A stretch of DNA of 64,000 bases from contig JBBMOA010000006.1 of assembly GCA_037954235.1 (NCBI GenBank), forward strand, positions 25,863,541-25,927,540, read 5' to 3'. The position numbers and the translations under genes are program-made. Under the pieces are notes generated by a model. That model was not told where the DNA came from. It did no database searches and was given only the letters and a program-made list of their open reading frames with translations. This stretch comes from Aulostomus chinensis. Its lineage: Eukaryota > Chordata > Actinopteri > Syngnathiformes > Aulostomidae. Position 1 is the first letter of the stretch; each line of letters starts with the position of its first letter. Shown piece after piece: positions 38,242-51,162 of this stretch.

Positions 38242-39322
38242 TCTTTTCCCTCAGTTAATTGAAAACCATTATAACTGACTGCAGTCAGGAGTCGTTCTCT
38301 GAAAAAGCTCCTTTCACAGGCCACTCTGATCTCCGCTAGCCCCCGTGCCTCTCCCGTCAAACCCAAAGCCCAGTTTTCAAATGGACACTAGTCAGAAGGC
38401 TCTTGAGGGAGAGGCACAGCAGAGTGTTGGGGAAGGAGGTTAAGTGTGCGGACTGACCGACCTTCCATATTGCAACGCCCTCCATATCAGAATCTGACAG
38501 CCCGTGAGAGTGTGGAAAGAAAGGGCTGGGTGTAATTGGACTGGGATACCAGAGAGTAGATGAAGCATTTAAGGCCCTGACCTGTCTATTTCCAGCGTGT
38601 GAAGGCTACGAGATGACACTTTCAACCTCTGTGTTATTTTTTTCCCCCGTTGACCACAATAAGTGAAATTATTGCTTAATTCTAATTTGTCAGTCTGTGC
38701 TCGTCGAAAATTTCAGCGCTGACTTGATTATTTTATGCTCAGTAGTTTTTGGCTGGTAGTTCCCGGCTTCAGAAGAGTGTCTGCGGGGTTCTATTTTAAA
38801 CGGGCCTCTCCCTTCTCTATCTGATCTTGTGTTGTTACTCGGGGATATGGAGGGATGAGCGGAATGTGTCGAGACTCTTTGGAAACAAAGTCCTCCACGT
38901 TGCCTCTGGACACGTTCCCCCATCAAGCAGCTAATTTTATGCAACCCTCATCATGCCTTTGGAACAGAGAAAGAGACGGCGAGAGATATTATCTTCAGGA
39001 TGGTGCTGGAATAGGAGGGGGAAATTGAGTGCAAACTCTTGCTATGCATAAAAGTGAACAGTAAACCATCATGGGAGCATGTTTTCCTGCCTCCCTTCTT
39101 TCTACCCGTGTATTATTCCTCCAAAAGAGACGATCATACTGTATTCAGTTTGCTGCTCTGTTTCACTTTTCATGTGATGGGAGGTTGGGAGATGTGCGCT
39201 TGTGTATGAAAGAGGTTTATACTTCAGCTGAGATGGATATATAAATGTATATATTTATGTGTGTTTCTCCTGGAACGTATCAAAAATGGCACAACCTGTA
39301 GTGAGTTTAAGTCATGTCGCAA

Positions 39323-39344
39323 CCCCCCCTACCCCCACGCCCCC
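39323..39344 (-). other. C-rich tract, possible G-quadruplex on the minus strand
   Basis: C7, C5 and C5 runs with spacers of two to three bases. The C7 run can supply two of the four tracts. Confidence 0.45.
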
Positions 39345-39740
39345 GTCGTCCACACCATTTTTCTTTCAAACGTCTCAGGCACTTTCTTGCGCCAGTGACA
39401 GTTTATTTAACAACAGTAACTGAGTTCCATTTTCTCCTGTGACCTTGATGGTGTTCAGCTGAACTGTCATGTGTGTTCTTACTGACACATGTGTGTAAGA
39501 GTCACATTATTCCTCAAGATGAATACTCAAACGTTTCCTCCGAGCGCAGATAAAAAACCATTCCTTTTCTCCTTCCTTTCCCTCCCCGCCCAGTTTCCCC
39601 TCTTTAATCCCGCCATATGACACTGCAGCGATGGCAGGTTTGCTGCGAGGCTTCAGGAATGGAAATGAGTTGCATGGTGGCACTGTGTCAAAGAGCAGCA
39701 GATTGAACATTAGCCGGAATGTTCCTGCAAATGTTTGCTG

Positions 39741-39763
39741 TTTTTTTTTTTTTTTTTTTTTTT
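39741..39763. repeat. 23-base T run
   Basis: The longest homopolymer in the window. Confidence 0.95.
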
Positions 39764-40341
39764 AATTCAAAGTAGCCCAGAACATTGGCACGGGAGCCGA
39801 AGGGTGCAGAGAGAGAGTTCTGCTGTGGACACCTGCTCTATTAACCTCTCATTTGTGGTGTTCATGCATTTGGGTGCGTGAATAATCATGAGGAGATAGA
39901 GTGAAATGTTTAGTTAATGTATGTGCGGCTCAGGAGAGCAAGAAAACTGAGAACGGAATGAAAGTTACACGTAGCCGCCGTTAGCAACTTATTAGTTCTT
40001 ATATGTCTGCTTTGTGGTGGTTTTCCCCTGAAAGCCAAATTTGAGTGGTACGTTTTAGTCAAGCAGTGAATCTCAACGTGAGCGGAGGCAGAGCTGCGTC
40101 AGCCTGACAGGATTATTTATGGGTCTATGCCCGTTGCTGATGTTTGACTTATTGCAGGGTCACAGGATGTGGGTGGATTTAGGTGGTACTTTATCACTCT
40201 TACCTCACCATTGTTAATCAAGTCACGTCCCTCCCTGTCACTATGCTGGGTCACCTCCAGTATCTGCATCTGTGTCAGTGTGTGTTTGTGTTTTGTATGT
40301 ATAGAATATACTGCAAGACCTCTTGATACTATTGACTCAGA

Positions 40342-40342
<1 letters not shown>

Positions 40343-40412
<70 letters not shown>
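40343..40412. repeat. (CA)35 microsatellite
   Basis: An uninterrupted CA array. Confidence 0.97.
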
Positions 40413-40413
<1 letters not shown>

Positions 40414-43400
40414 CGCCCTCCTCCAGACACTGCATGAACGCAGCTTCCATGCAGTCCAAATAAAGACCATGTAATCACCAAGCTTCAGACAGTTGCTTCA
40501 CTGTCGGCTGATTCCCTCCCAGTATCGTGTAGTTACCTTGCAAGGCAGCTGCCTTCATGAAATATGACGCAGGAAAACGTATTTTTGTTTTTTCCCTGGT
40601 CCGGAACAGTCAGCGTCCTCTGTGGTGATATAGGTGTGGTTTAGGTGTGACGACAGTGAATAATGGCAGCTTTTGAAGAGGTTAGATGACACCAGAGCAT
40701 CAGTTAAGTTTCAGCTGGAGAGGATTTCTTCTTTGATTGAGGAGCAAAGACAGATGCAGAAGGATTGTCTTGATGGACCTGCTTCAGTTAGCCCAGGATA
40801 GATGGTGATGGACAGATGGTTCATCCAATCAAAGCACCTGTCCTCTTCCAAAACACTTTCTAGGAATGACATCTCAAAACCGTCTGTCAAACAAACCGTG
40901 TGATGTGTCAGGTTACATCAATTGGGCTGCGTGTAAAACTTCAATACCAACTGAATCGCTTCAATGCCATCAAGTGCGGGGATTTGAGCGAGGAAAATGA
41001 GAGATGAAACAGATAAAGTTAAAAACTGGTTAGATATTTGGTTCGGAGTGTGTGAAAATGCAGGGGAGCATAATTGTAGCATATTATGTTGTGTAATTTT
41101 CATTTTGTTTGAATCGGTCGGAAAAAAATCATCATCCAGGTAGTGGCATCAAAGTCCAGATATTGTGTTTTAACAACTTCTGGAACCCACCCAACCTGAA
41201 TATAAACCTCTTGTTCACTAACTTCTGTTGCTATCGGGTCCCTTCGACGTTTGTTCATCGATGAATGTTTCTAACATTGAATTTTGATGCTCTTTAAAAA
41301 GCAAAGAGCACTTGGCTTTAATTAACTGGAAAGACTTTAACTGCACACGGTCTGGTGAACCGTCTTGGTCTTTATTTGTGATGTGCAGACTGCAGAGTTC
41401 CAGTACTGAGCTTATTGCCTTCAGCTCACTCAGCTCTTTGACCTTGGTTCCTCTGTGTCCACTGACAGTTGTTGCCCTGTCCGGCGTTTAACCTCAGTCT
41501 GTTGCAGTGAGTGATGGGATTCACCGGCTTCCTTCATACTTCACCTCTCACACAGAAAAATTTACTTTGTGCCTTTGTGTTCTGTCTTATCCTTGACTTG
41601 TACTTGCTTTTATGTTGTGCTCTGTAATTTTTTTTGTTTTTTTTTTTTGTTCTGGGATTTGTCTGTGTGTAATCTAACGAGGAGAGAACACGTGTCTGCA
41701 GCTCTTTATCCCGATCGTCTCTGAACGAACTCTCGTCTGACTAGATATCATTTCAGTAGGGTATTTAATTTTTAATGCTTGTGGATGTAGAAGATTGCCT
41801 TATACTTGTCCTCATTAAATATTTAGGAGAATCTGAATGGTGCGCATGACATTGCTAGGTGCTGAGGGACCCAGCATGAAGTGGAGGAACCAAACTGACT
41901 GCCAGATGTCGGTTTGGTTGTGACTGGGACCTTGACAGAGTAAAATTGGTGGCAGACACAGAATGAGAGGTGAAGGGGAAGGTTATATTTAGCGATGTCC
42001 TTCCAAACATAGCCCCATTTCCTCTCCGTTCAACACACCGCTGCCTCTCAGGACTCTGCTTTGTCCTTTTTATGTATGACACACTCGGCATACAGACCTA
42101 ATTCAAATGTCAGCCGACCAATATGAGCCGTGTGTTTCGGGGCTGAATAAAACAGAAAGTGTTGCCAATTTAAGAACACAGCGAAATGGACTAAACATTC
42201 GCCTAAAAATAGCGTTTCCAAGTCGTAAAAGTTCCTCAAAGGGAAAAGAATGAGGTTCTTTCATTTAACGTCTGGAAAATTCAGCAAGGCATCAGCACGA
42301 AAACAGACGTGGATTTTAAAATCAAAGAGGTGCTCAAATCACCAAATGCCGTGATCCATTTACCTGACATCTTGTCCACACGTAGTGGCACAGACGTTCC
42401 TGCATCGCTGCCTGATGATGCTGCTAGATGATGCTGTATGTGAATAAATTAGTGTGGAATTGATCTATTTTCAGCTCTCTGACTCAAGAGCTTTCTACCT
42501 TTTCTATGCAGATTACAGAAACAGAATCTTAGAGCCTTGTTATATAAAAGAATACTGATAAAGCATATTGTATATTAAAGTTAGAGTTGTTCTGGTTCCA
42601 GTATGGGAATTGAAAATGCCTCTGAGGCTTCGTTCAGACTGCAGTAAAATCAGAATTTTTTTTCCTCATCAGATTCATCTCCTATCAGATCCTTCCCTGT
42701 CCACACTGTCATTTGCAAATGATTAAATCAAATTTGTTTGTCCAGACATGACCAATTTTTCCAAAAGACACAAATTTAAGATGACACTTGGGTCACGAGT
42801 GACAAAAAAGACACTTGGAAATCCTGTCCACACTGAGGTGGATCTGTACAAATCTTGATTGGAATCAGATTTCAAACCACTTCCAAATATCCAGACTGTC
42901 TAAAAGTAATCTGGATTTGGCACAAATCTTGCTTGGACTGGTTGTCTGAACAAAGCCTAATGCCAGCTAAAAATGTGAATTGGCAATGATGTAGTATCGT
43001 ACATCATTTATTAGCTCCCCTGCTACTTCCCAGCTAGCTCCGTTGGCTCATATCATATACAGTAAATTAGTTCTTTGCTGCTTTTTCTGGTTTTATATCA
43101 GAAAACAGCATTAATAAAATGATGATGTGTTCATTTGAAATGCAGAAGTTTTGAAAAGTTGCTGATAAAACAAGCGTCTATGGCGTCATGCTATCAGATC
43201 AGTCCTCCGTGCCAGCTGATGATCCAATTGAGGAGTCAGAATTGTGTGCTAAGTTACGCTATGACAATGACATCTGTAAACTACTGCAGTTGTGGCTGCA
43301 GACATTATGAGCTCCTGGAGTTGGAAGTTTTGACTCTGGAATACTAAAACAATGAGATGAATGTCTAAGATAGAATGTTCCCCAGTCGGCCCCCCTGCTC

Positions 43401-46400
43401 ACCGTATCCTCCTCCTTCTTCAGAGGCAGCAAGAAGGTGCTGGGATATTAGAAGCAGCATATCTTGACACAGGACCCCTGGGATCGACTCAGGACACACC
43501 TGGTCGCCCCACAGACAACTTTACTGAGTCGGCTCACACAGGCTGCATTGTTCTGGGATCTTGCAGGAGACGTGCAGGCAGAGATGAATTCTGCAGAGAG
43601 ACACGATCATAGACTGTATCAAAGATGATCCTTTTGGGCCTGAAAATTGAAACCATTGAATTCAACCTAAGTCTTTCTAATGGCCGACAAGGGGCGACTA
43701 CGCTGGCTTCAAAAAAGGAAGTCTAAACGTATGTAAGAACTTGATTTACTACCACAGTACGTTTTCCGAATGAGTTCATGGTCTCAGTCGGCTGTTTCGA
43801 GTGTTCCTCAATACTGCACGATGTTCAGCTCACACTTGCATTTTCACATTCACGTGGCGAAAAACAATCCAGCAGCGTGACACACCAAACAACAGCATTC
43901 ATGCAACTAGAGAGATAAAAAGACGAGAGGAGGAGAAGACCCTAGAGGCGGGAGGAACCTTCTACCTCTCAGTCAAGTCTGCTTCTGAGGATGCAAATGG
44001 ACAAAAGCAGTCTAGTGATTGGATGTGATCACTGCCTAAATGGTCCTCACATACCTCCAGAACCGCTCAGCTGTTTGTTTACAGAAAAAGCAGCCAAACT
44101 CCGGGATGACCGAGCAGATGTGGCTTTTATGTGTTGCTAAAAAAGCTGTGGAATTATGTTAGAGCTAAACTAATGATTTAAAGTGTGACTTGTGGTTTTG
44201 CACAAAACAAGCAAACTGTCTGCACCTCCCTGTGTTTTCTGTACAATACTGCAAAGCTTTGTGGTTGGACTGTAATGCTGTTTTCATTGTGTGGTTCTTT
44301 GTTTTCAATATCTGTTTTGTTTATTGTACCATTCTTCTTTGGAATGTTGTCGGGTCTCTGCTTTTCATTAGCTGGACTGCGTCAAGAAAATCCGACCCCT
44401 GATTTAAAACGGGTGAGAGAGGTTTTTGTACACATTAACGGGTTAGTAAACTACAAATTTATAAAAGTTCTAAGTGTGAAAAAGTTAAAATTGAAAGAAG
44501 AAGCAGTTACATAACTGAGTTATGTATTTTTTTCTTAAGGGGAGGAAAATGTTTGTTGCACAGTTTCATATGATGTTTTTTTTAAATGGCTAAGTTAAAC
44601 AAAATGCACCCACTCAAATGTATTATTTATTTCTTAGTTGTTTGAGAGTGAGAGAAAAAAGTAACAGATGAGTATTGGCAGTTACTTAAGAAAGTCTGGT
44701 AAAGACCAACCCTACGTGCCGTCATCTGATTTCCTTTAGCCTTTAAGACAAGTTCACACTGCAACTTGACTAGAAAGTGTATCCTTTCCATAGCAACGAC
44801 TTACGGCATATATAAATACAGTGACTGTGAGTAACTTGCAGTTGTAGAACTGATGAAACATCAAAAATTTTCACTGGGGGTGGGCACTTATGGGTGATTT
44901 TTGGCGATCAGTGAGCTCTGACCCTTAGACGCTGTAACCTGCATTGAATGTACGCCGCCCACTGTTGGACTTGAACTCAGGATCATCGGCATGACACGTT
45001 GGTAAAGAGGCCAGCATTAATAACCAGTCCTTCTAGCGAGGTGCCACCAAGGGTGGTTTAAGTGGGCCTGTAGACAAGGCAGCAGTTTGCACAACTGGAT
45101 GACTTCAGGTAGAAGTTATTGTTGATATGCTAATGTGATCACTTGATTGGCAGGCTCTTGGCCTGTTTAAGGTCACACGGCACACAACACCCACACATGA
45201 TCCCCATGTTGTGCTCAGTGTCCCTTAGCCTGGCTGGCTGGATCAAGGCAGAATAAGAGGTTCCGCTATGGGGCCTGACTGGCCCCGTAGGCTGCAGGGT
45301 TTAGCTTTAATCCGACTGAGTAGACCGAGTGGGAGGGGGGCTTGATGAGGGCAGAATCAACAACCAGTGTGCTCACACCTGCCACTCCATTACATCTCAA
45401 TGTTCTTGCTGATTACTGACAGTAATTAAAATTTCTAATTATATCTAATTCACTATCAAGCAGGATTTGTGCAGATTATTAGCCGGGTTTTGTTTTGGCA
45501 CAGCACACACATCCACCTCTCACGTGAGCTCTGCCAGCACCACGTCTCCAGTCGTTCACCCCCTCAACACCTGCAAGCCTTTACCAACAGGTCTGCCTTT
45601 TGGTTGGTGAGACAGCTCAGCGTCGAAGGGTATACAGGAGGTCCTAGAGGGGAGGCCTGCTCATTGGTGGCTCATGTTGAGGAAAACTGATGAATTTTCT
45701 GAGCTCCATTCCCTGCAAGGAAACAGGGGAGTCAATATTCAGAGCAGCATGTCACTGAGGTCACTTAAGTTTAAGCAATCAAAACCACAGAAAACATGTG
45801 CCGGATTCCCAACTAGTGAAAAGAAGGAAGAGTTCAGATTAAAGGCAAGAAACCAGCATTGGAATACACGAGTGGCAAAAGCAATCCTCTAAAGCAATCT
45901 ATAGCAGCCCATCCAACCTTGAAGGAGCGCACAATAGCCTGAGCCGTTTCCTCGGCATTAGCAGTCTTGTGTGGGATGCTGTATAATCTACCTGCCAGAT
46001 TAAGATGACATGGTCATTGTCTAGAAGAGAGAATTGAATTATGGTGTGTGAAGGGGGTTTAAATGAGATTATAGGGAAGGAGCTCATCCAGCATCCAAGT
46101 GATGCGCAAAGTCAGGGGCTCGGCACACTCGACTACTCTCTCGCTTTCTCACACACACCTGCTCACTCATATGGTGTGAGCTGTTTTGCATACACTTAAG
46201 TGGCAACACAAAAGATGTGAGTATGGTGCACACATTTACATGCAAATGCACATTCATAGGGCGTTGGGGTTCATTCCCTCTTGTTTTTTTTCCCTGCAAC
46301 AGACTTTTTTTTGTGGTGACTCTGCATCCTGGGACTCTCTTCCCTTTCTTCCCACTAATGTGTTTACCGCATTGGCCTCGCTATAGTTCTCCAAACACAA

Positions 46401-46572
46401 GTATACGGGCTAATCCCCGGGATGTGTGCGATTAGTTTAACAACTCTGCAGCATATTAAGCACATGTATCTGCAGTGTTTCACCGCGGCTAATCTCCTAG
46501 CATCCCCAAACTGCTGAGTTCTCATGAACTCTGAGTTTACCAAACTCCGGCTCTTTTCATGTTTTCCCGCAG
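40413..46572. other. non-coding (putative intron), no gene seen
   Basis: Contains the MITE at 42621. A tRNA-like word on the minus strand near 44980 is too weak to call. Open frames at 43361-43612 and 44185-44514 have no splice or homology support. Confidence 0.5.
42621..42958. mobile_element. short non-autonomous DNA transposon (MITE) with terminal inverted repeats
   Basis: The left end AGGCTTCGTTCAGAC (42625-42639) matches the inverted right end at 42944-42958 at 14 of 15 positions. The interior is non-coding and contains repeated TCAGATT/AATCTGATT-type and CCAGACTG/CAGACTGTC-type words in both orientations, as in other fish elements that begin with this GTTCAGAC signature. AATGCC flanks both sides (42615-42620 and 42959-42964) and may be the target duplication, although four extra bases (TCTG) sit between it and the left inverted repeat. 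No transposase frame is present. A hAT-type origin is plausible from the end sequence but unproven. Confidence 0.75.
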
Positions 46573-46740
46573 GCTCTGTGAGCACGGATGCGTGGATGTA
46601 TTTCACGTTCGATTAGAAGCGTTTGTTGTGGTTGGCAGTGGGTACGTGCATGTGTGTTGTCTGTGTGAGTGTGTGTGCGTGTGTGCGTGCAGGTCCACTC
46701 TGATGCACTTTAATTCCAGTGTTATCACAGAGGATGCTGC

Positions 46741-46741
<1 letters not shown>

Positions 46742-46810
<69 letters not shown>
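46742..46810. repeat. (TG)34 microsatellite
   Basis: An uninterrupted TG array, preceded at 46648-46690 by a short imperfect TG/GTGC tract. Confidence 0.97.
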
Positions 46811-46813
<3 letters not shown>

Positions 46814-47002
46814 ACCCCTTGGGACAACATGTTTAGAGATTCTGCAGCAGCGTGCCATTTATTTTATCATCATTGATCATCAGGTGATAGGATGCACAGA
46901 GGCTTGATAACAATAGTGATGCTATCAATTAATCACATTTGCAGTATCATGCTCTCAGATAGGACGTGATCTCATCCTTTAGTGTCTGCCACACATACAC
47001 AA

Positions 47003-47028
47003 GTGTGTGTGTGTGTGTGTGTGTGTGT
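47003..47028. repeat. (GT)13
   Basis: A short pure GT array. Confidence 0.95.
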
Positions 47029-47156
47029 AAATGGATTAGAATTAGCAGATGGACTGTATGTGCATTAGCCACCGGGGTGCTAACACAGACGGAAACATTC
47101 TGGTGTGCAGGTTGCTTCTCTCTGGGGTAGAGCCAGGCCAGGACACCCTGTCTGGA

Positions 47157-47161
<5 letters not shown>

Positions 47162-47187
<26 letters not shown>

Positions 47188-47201
47188 GGGGGGGGGGGGG
47201 G
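47162..47201. repeat. (TG)n followed by a 15-base G run
   Basis: About 13 TG units pass directly into 15 G. The compound structure has Z-DNA and quadruplex potential. Confidence 0.95.
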
Positions 47202-48263
47202 TCTGTCTGTTTAAGGTGATTAAAAGCACAAGTGAAGCACAAGTGGTCTAAGTGGCAGAATCGGTCTCAGTAGAGGTTTGTGGATAAAAGTAGAACGCTA
47301 GCACACAGGTAGTGCAGCAGTCTATCCCGTTGCCTACCAACGCGAGCCACTAGTTTGTACCCCTCCCTCATTGCCTCTGGCTCAGTTGGACATTCATATT
47401 GACACAGTTGGCCGTTTCTGCAGTTGGGAAGCCAGATAACCAAGCTGTACTCCCCCCAGAGAGACACCTCACCATGAGGTAAAGACAAATGCGGAACACA
47501 GGTCCGCAGTGACTGAGGAAGAATGTGGTCTGAGGTACTCCTCAGTGCTGGGGGGGGGGGTGTTGAAACTGAACGGCCATTAACACAGAAGAATTATGCC
47601 TGGAACATAAGAGGAGAAGGCAGGAGGAGCTTTTTTTCACTGAAGCACAGTGAGAGAAGGCGGGGCGTGCGAGGGGGAGTCCACAAACACAAATGTTTTG
47701 GAGTCATTAGCTTTCTCCCTCATGCTTTTTTTGTTTCCCTTTGTTCTCTTTTCTCTTCCTCGGTGATCGCAGTCCCAAATTCTCCACGGGGGGCTGGCTG
47801 CAGTGTTTTGCTAGGCGAGGCTTGTGTTTGTGTCAACCAACCATCACATTCCCTGCAGAAATGGCCAAATCTTTTTTTTTCTTTCCCCAGTTCTCAGATA
47901 TCTCTTACACCCTGTGTTCCTCCTTTGAAAATGAATAAGTTTTTCAAGTCAACATTTTTTCACCATTAAACATTCACAATTCAGCCAAAAGTTGTGAGAA
48001 CACTTTTCCTCTCTTATTTTTTCCCAATCTTTGTTGAAGGCAACATACAGTAAATACACTCGTCTTGCCATTTCCATTGTTGTTTAAATCAGAACAAATT
48101 AGTCTCAGGAAGGTCAGGCATGCCAGAGTGCAGTGATTATTATTGCTCATCAGGATCCCTTAATCGATATTAACTCTTTGCAGAAAAGTACAAATGAATG
48201 GCATTTGGTTGTCAATGAGCTGGTGCCGCATATTCATGTGTATGTATTTATATACTGTATGTA

Positions 48264-48420
48264 AGGAGCGGCGTGGTTCAGAGGTAGAGTGGACATCTAG
48301 CAACCGAAGTGTCGCTGGTTTGATCCTCACTTCCAGCAGTGACTATGTTGAAGTATCCATAAGAAAGATACTGAGCCCCTAATTGCACCCATCCAGGGTG
48401 TACCCCCGCCTCCTGCCCAT
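48264..48420 (+). mobile_element. tRNA-derived SINE (degraded)
   Basis: An RNA polymerase III A-box-like segment (TGGTTCAGAGGTAGAGTGG, 48274-48292) is followed by a B box (GGTTTGATCC, 48317-48326) at tRNA-like spacing. Next come a block resembling the conserved fish SINE body (GAAGTATCC...GATACTGAGCCCC, about 48350-48380) and a GGGTGTACCCCCGCCTCC segment. The element ends in an A/T-rich tail that grades into a (TG)n/(TA)n microsatellite. The promoter boxes carry mismatches, so it is an old copy. Confidence 0.75.
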
Positions 48421-48428
48421 TGTTTTAA

Positions 48429-48488
48429 ATATATGTGTGTGTGTGTGTATATATAATATATATAACAATGGTATATGTGTATATATAA
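48429..48488. repeat. (TG)n/(TA)n tail of the SINE
   Basis: TG units and several TATATA tracts directly after the SINE body, likely expanded from its tail. Confidence 0.85.
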
Positions 48489-49938
48489 TGGCAGTGCAGG
48501 GAGAAAATAAGAGGCCATCCTTTCCTGCCAGAAGCAGACAGCCAGGGCTCTTTTTTTAGGAGCAGATCTCATGTTAAGAATTAAGAAGTGATAGCAACTT
48601 GGCTAGAACTACCCAAGGGTGCTTTGCAGTTAAAGACACAGATACTGACAGATACTTAGTGGGTTGCTTTAGCAGCGGTTTACGAGTGTTGCAGTTGTGG
48701 AACAAAGAAAGAGATGAAGGCTACTAGTCTCCAGAGTTTTTAAGCTTTAGTGCAGGCTTCTATTTTGGGGAGAATTATTCTTTGAGAGAACAAGAGCGTT
48801 AGGATGGGATCGTCGGAGAAGCAGCTTTTTTATTGCACCCATTACATGTCATCACTCCAAACTAATCGTGTCCTGGAAATTGAGCCTGAGGAAGACTGCT
48901 GAGCTTGGATTTTACTCTCCTCCCCCTCTTCCTCACCCCCCTCCTCTTTTTCCCACCCTCACATCTTTGGCTCTTTATCTCAGTCCAATCTGTAATTCCT
49001 CATTCCTCCTTCCATATCTGTGCCCTCTTTTATTACTTTCCCTCTCACTTTTGCTTTCTTTCTGTTCACCCTGCTATATTTCTCTTTCACTCTTTCCCTC
49101 ATTTCTCTGCGTCTCTCTCTGTCTCTCTCTATCTCACTCCGACTCCGAGTACCCTAGCCCCTCTTCACTGAATTGTTTGCTCTCACACAAAGAAGTGGAT
49201 TTTCAATTAAATTGGCTGTCATTAGAAAGACGGCAAAACTCTGTCGTTCGAGGGCCGTTCGCAGCACAGGCAGCCTTCGTGCATGCTTTGATGATGGCTC
49301 ATTTTCCTCGACATTGTTCACTTCTCGCTGATCCTGTCTGAGACACTCGAGCTCCTAGTCGATGTCTCTACATCTCTGACTTCAGCCCTTCGAGCAGCAG
49401 TCTAGGTCTCCAGCAGACCTCCACATGATATTAGCTTCCACAGTCAGAGGGTCTGCTCTGTGTTAAGATGCTGACTGGTAATTGCACTGGCTTCATAGTA
49501 CCGAGAATGCTATCTGTACGAGACAGGTGGTCACGAGATGTAGTGGGATAAATCGCTGCATAAATTACCCAGAGTGGTGGAATTGCTGAAAAAGGGGGAA
49601 GTACAAGGGAGAGGCGATAAGCAACTGGATGGGAAATGTAATGGGAAGAGAGAGCTTAGCCACCATGCTGGGGAGCCATGGCTTTGAATGGTTGAATCCT
49701 GAATGCACTGTTGTTATCATTCAATACAAAAACACAAATAATCCAGGTCTGGCTGAATGAGTCTGAAGAGCAAGAACACATGGCCCTGGGGACAGATTAA
49801 ACATGGCCGATCCCCTTGGGTGCAAAGAACATACCTTTTTTTTTCTATAACATGGTATTTTCATACATATTTGATCCTCTCCTGGCTGTGATTACCACTC
49901 ACCACATTGTCAATCTCCATTGCCCACCAGTAGGCTGC

Positions 49939-49999
49939 TGTGTGTGTGTGTGAGTGTGTGTGTGTGTGTGTGTGCGTGTGTGTGTGTGTGTGTGTGTGC

Positions 50000-50027
<28 letters not shown>
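49939..50027. repeat. imperfect (TG)n with GCG interruptions
   Basis: About 90 bases of TG with AG and CG interruptions, ending in GCGCGC. Confidence 0.95.
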
Positions 50028-50030
<3 letters not shown>

Positions 50031-51113
50031 GTAGGGGGAGAAGGCGGCCATTTATATTAGATTTGGCAGAGGCAGCACAATTTGTCTGACATGGTGAGGG
50101 AGAAGATTAGAGGGGGAAACACAAAATGTATTCAGCATTACACTCTCATCTCACAGCTGTAGCAATTGATTTTTTTAAAGTACACATCGGAGTGCCTGGA
50201 TCGCCGATAGCTGAGAGGGAGGTGTGGAGAACCGCCATTATCAGGCCAAAGACTCCAATTCACACATGTAAAAATTCCAAATAAAAAGAGGATAAACAGC
50301 AATAATCTGTTTCTGCGGATGGAAGCGTGTCTAAAGTCATTTGAGGGGGGAAGCCGCTGTGTATGAGTTTCTCCGCCGTTCTGGCTCATTGTCCTGTACT
50401 ACATGGCTCGGCCTAAGCTTGCCCTCTGGGTCAGATTACTCACAAAATGCCTCCCAGCCTTCCAAGGATTCCCCTAGTCTCAGTTTATCATTCTCGCACA
50501 CATTCGGCAACTCTTTCCGAAAAGTGAGGGCACTGTCCTAGCAAGTTCACATTACGCCTACCAATTGGCCAAAGAGTATAGACAACAAAAATAGAGGAAA
50601 AATACATTCATCAGCAGTGGAATATGGGTCAAGTACCTGGAAAGTGGCCTTTTATGAGGACAAAATTGAAAAAGAAAAAGATTACAAAAAAATCAGTAAT
50701 TGTCAGCCAGTTAGTGTTGTCATTTAACAAGAAATGGTTCCTTAATGGTTAGTCAATTTTCCCACTTTTGCTTGTAGAAATTATTAGTGATGCATGGCTG
50801 AGAGGGAACATCCATCAACGCTAAGAGAAAGGATGGCTAATGACACGTATTTCTGAGAGGGAGGCCCGAGGGGGTGGTGGGTAGAGATGGTGAGAAGTGC
50901 CTCTCACACTCAGACATCCATTTCTGACCTTGAATTTCATATCTTCATCTTTGTTCCCTTGTGGTTTCTTTAATCTATCTTTTTGAGGCATAATTTTGTG
51001 CATGTGTCATCAGCGCACCATCTCAGCTACAGCTAGCAGACCAGAGGATGCTTCAGGTTGCGTGTATAGTTGTTGATGTGATGCATGTCATTTTTTGCCC
51101 CTTTTTCCTCCCC

Positions 51114-51121
51114 TGACGTCA
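51114..51121. promoter_or_regulatory. perfect cAMP-response element TGACGTCA
   Basis: This is the full palindromic CREB/ATF site, placed immediately before a 40-base CpG-rich block. The motif match is exact. Function is inferred, and the site overlaps the AG of the possible splice acceptor. Confidence 0.35.
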
Positions 51122-51122
51122 G

Positions 51123-51162
51123 CGTGCGGTGCGCTGTGAACCGCGAGGACCCGATGTATCAT
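51123..51162 (+). other. exon-like CpG-rich 40-base segment between acceptor and donor consensus
   Basis: A pyrimidine-rich tract ends in AG at 51121-51122. The following 40 bases contain about six CpG dinucleotides in an otherwise CpG-poor area and end at GTGAGT (51163-51168). Two of the three frames are open. Joined to the 23645-23671 segment in phase 0 it would read RAVRCEPRGPDVS and leave one base, but nothing supports that junction beyond phase. The perfect CRE palindrome directly upstream gives a competing reading as a promoter or enhancer core. Confidence 0.3.

Larger units (their letters stand above)
35023..40342. other. non-coding (putative intron), no gene seen
   Basis: Mostly unique sequence. 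The blocks 35650-36060, 36170-36370 and 38150-38420 are free of simple repeats and look regulatory in texture. Contains the 11-bp inverted repeat and the 23-base T run. Confidence 0.5.

Noticed and set aside
44940..45030. tRNA-like T-arm (GAGTTCAAGTCC) on the minus strand
   Set aside because: No matching A box, acceptor pairing or anticodon arm could be built. At most it is a SINE relic.
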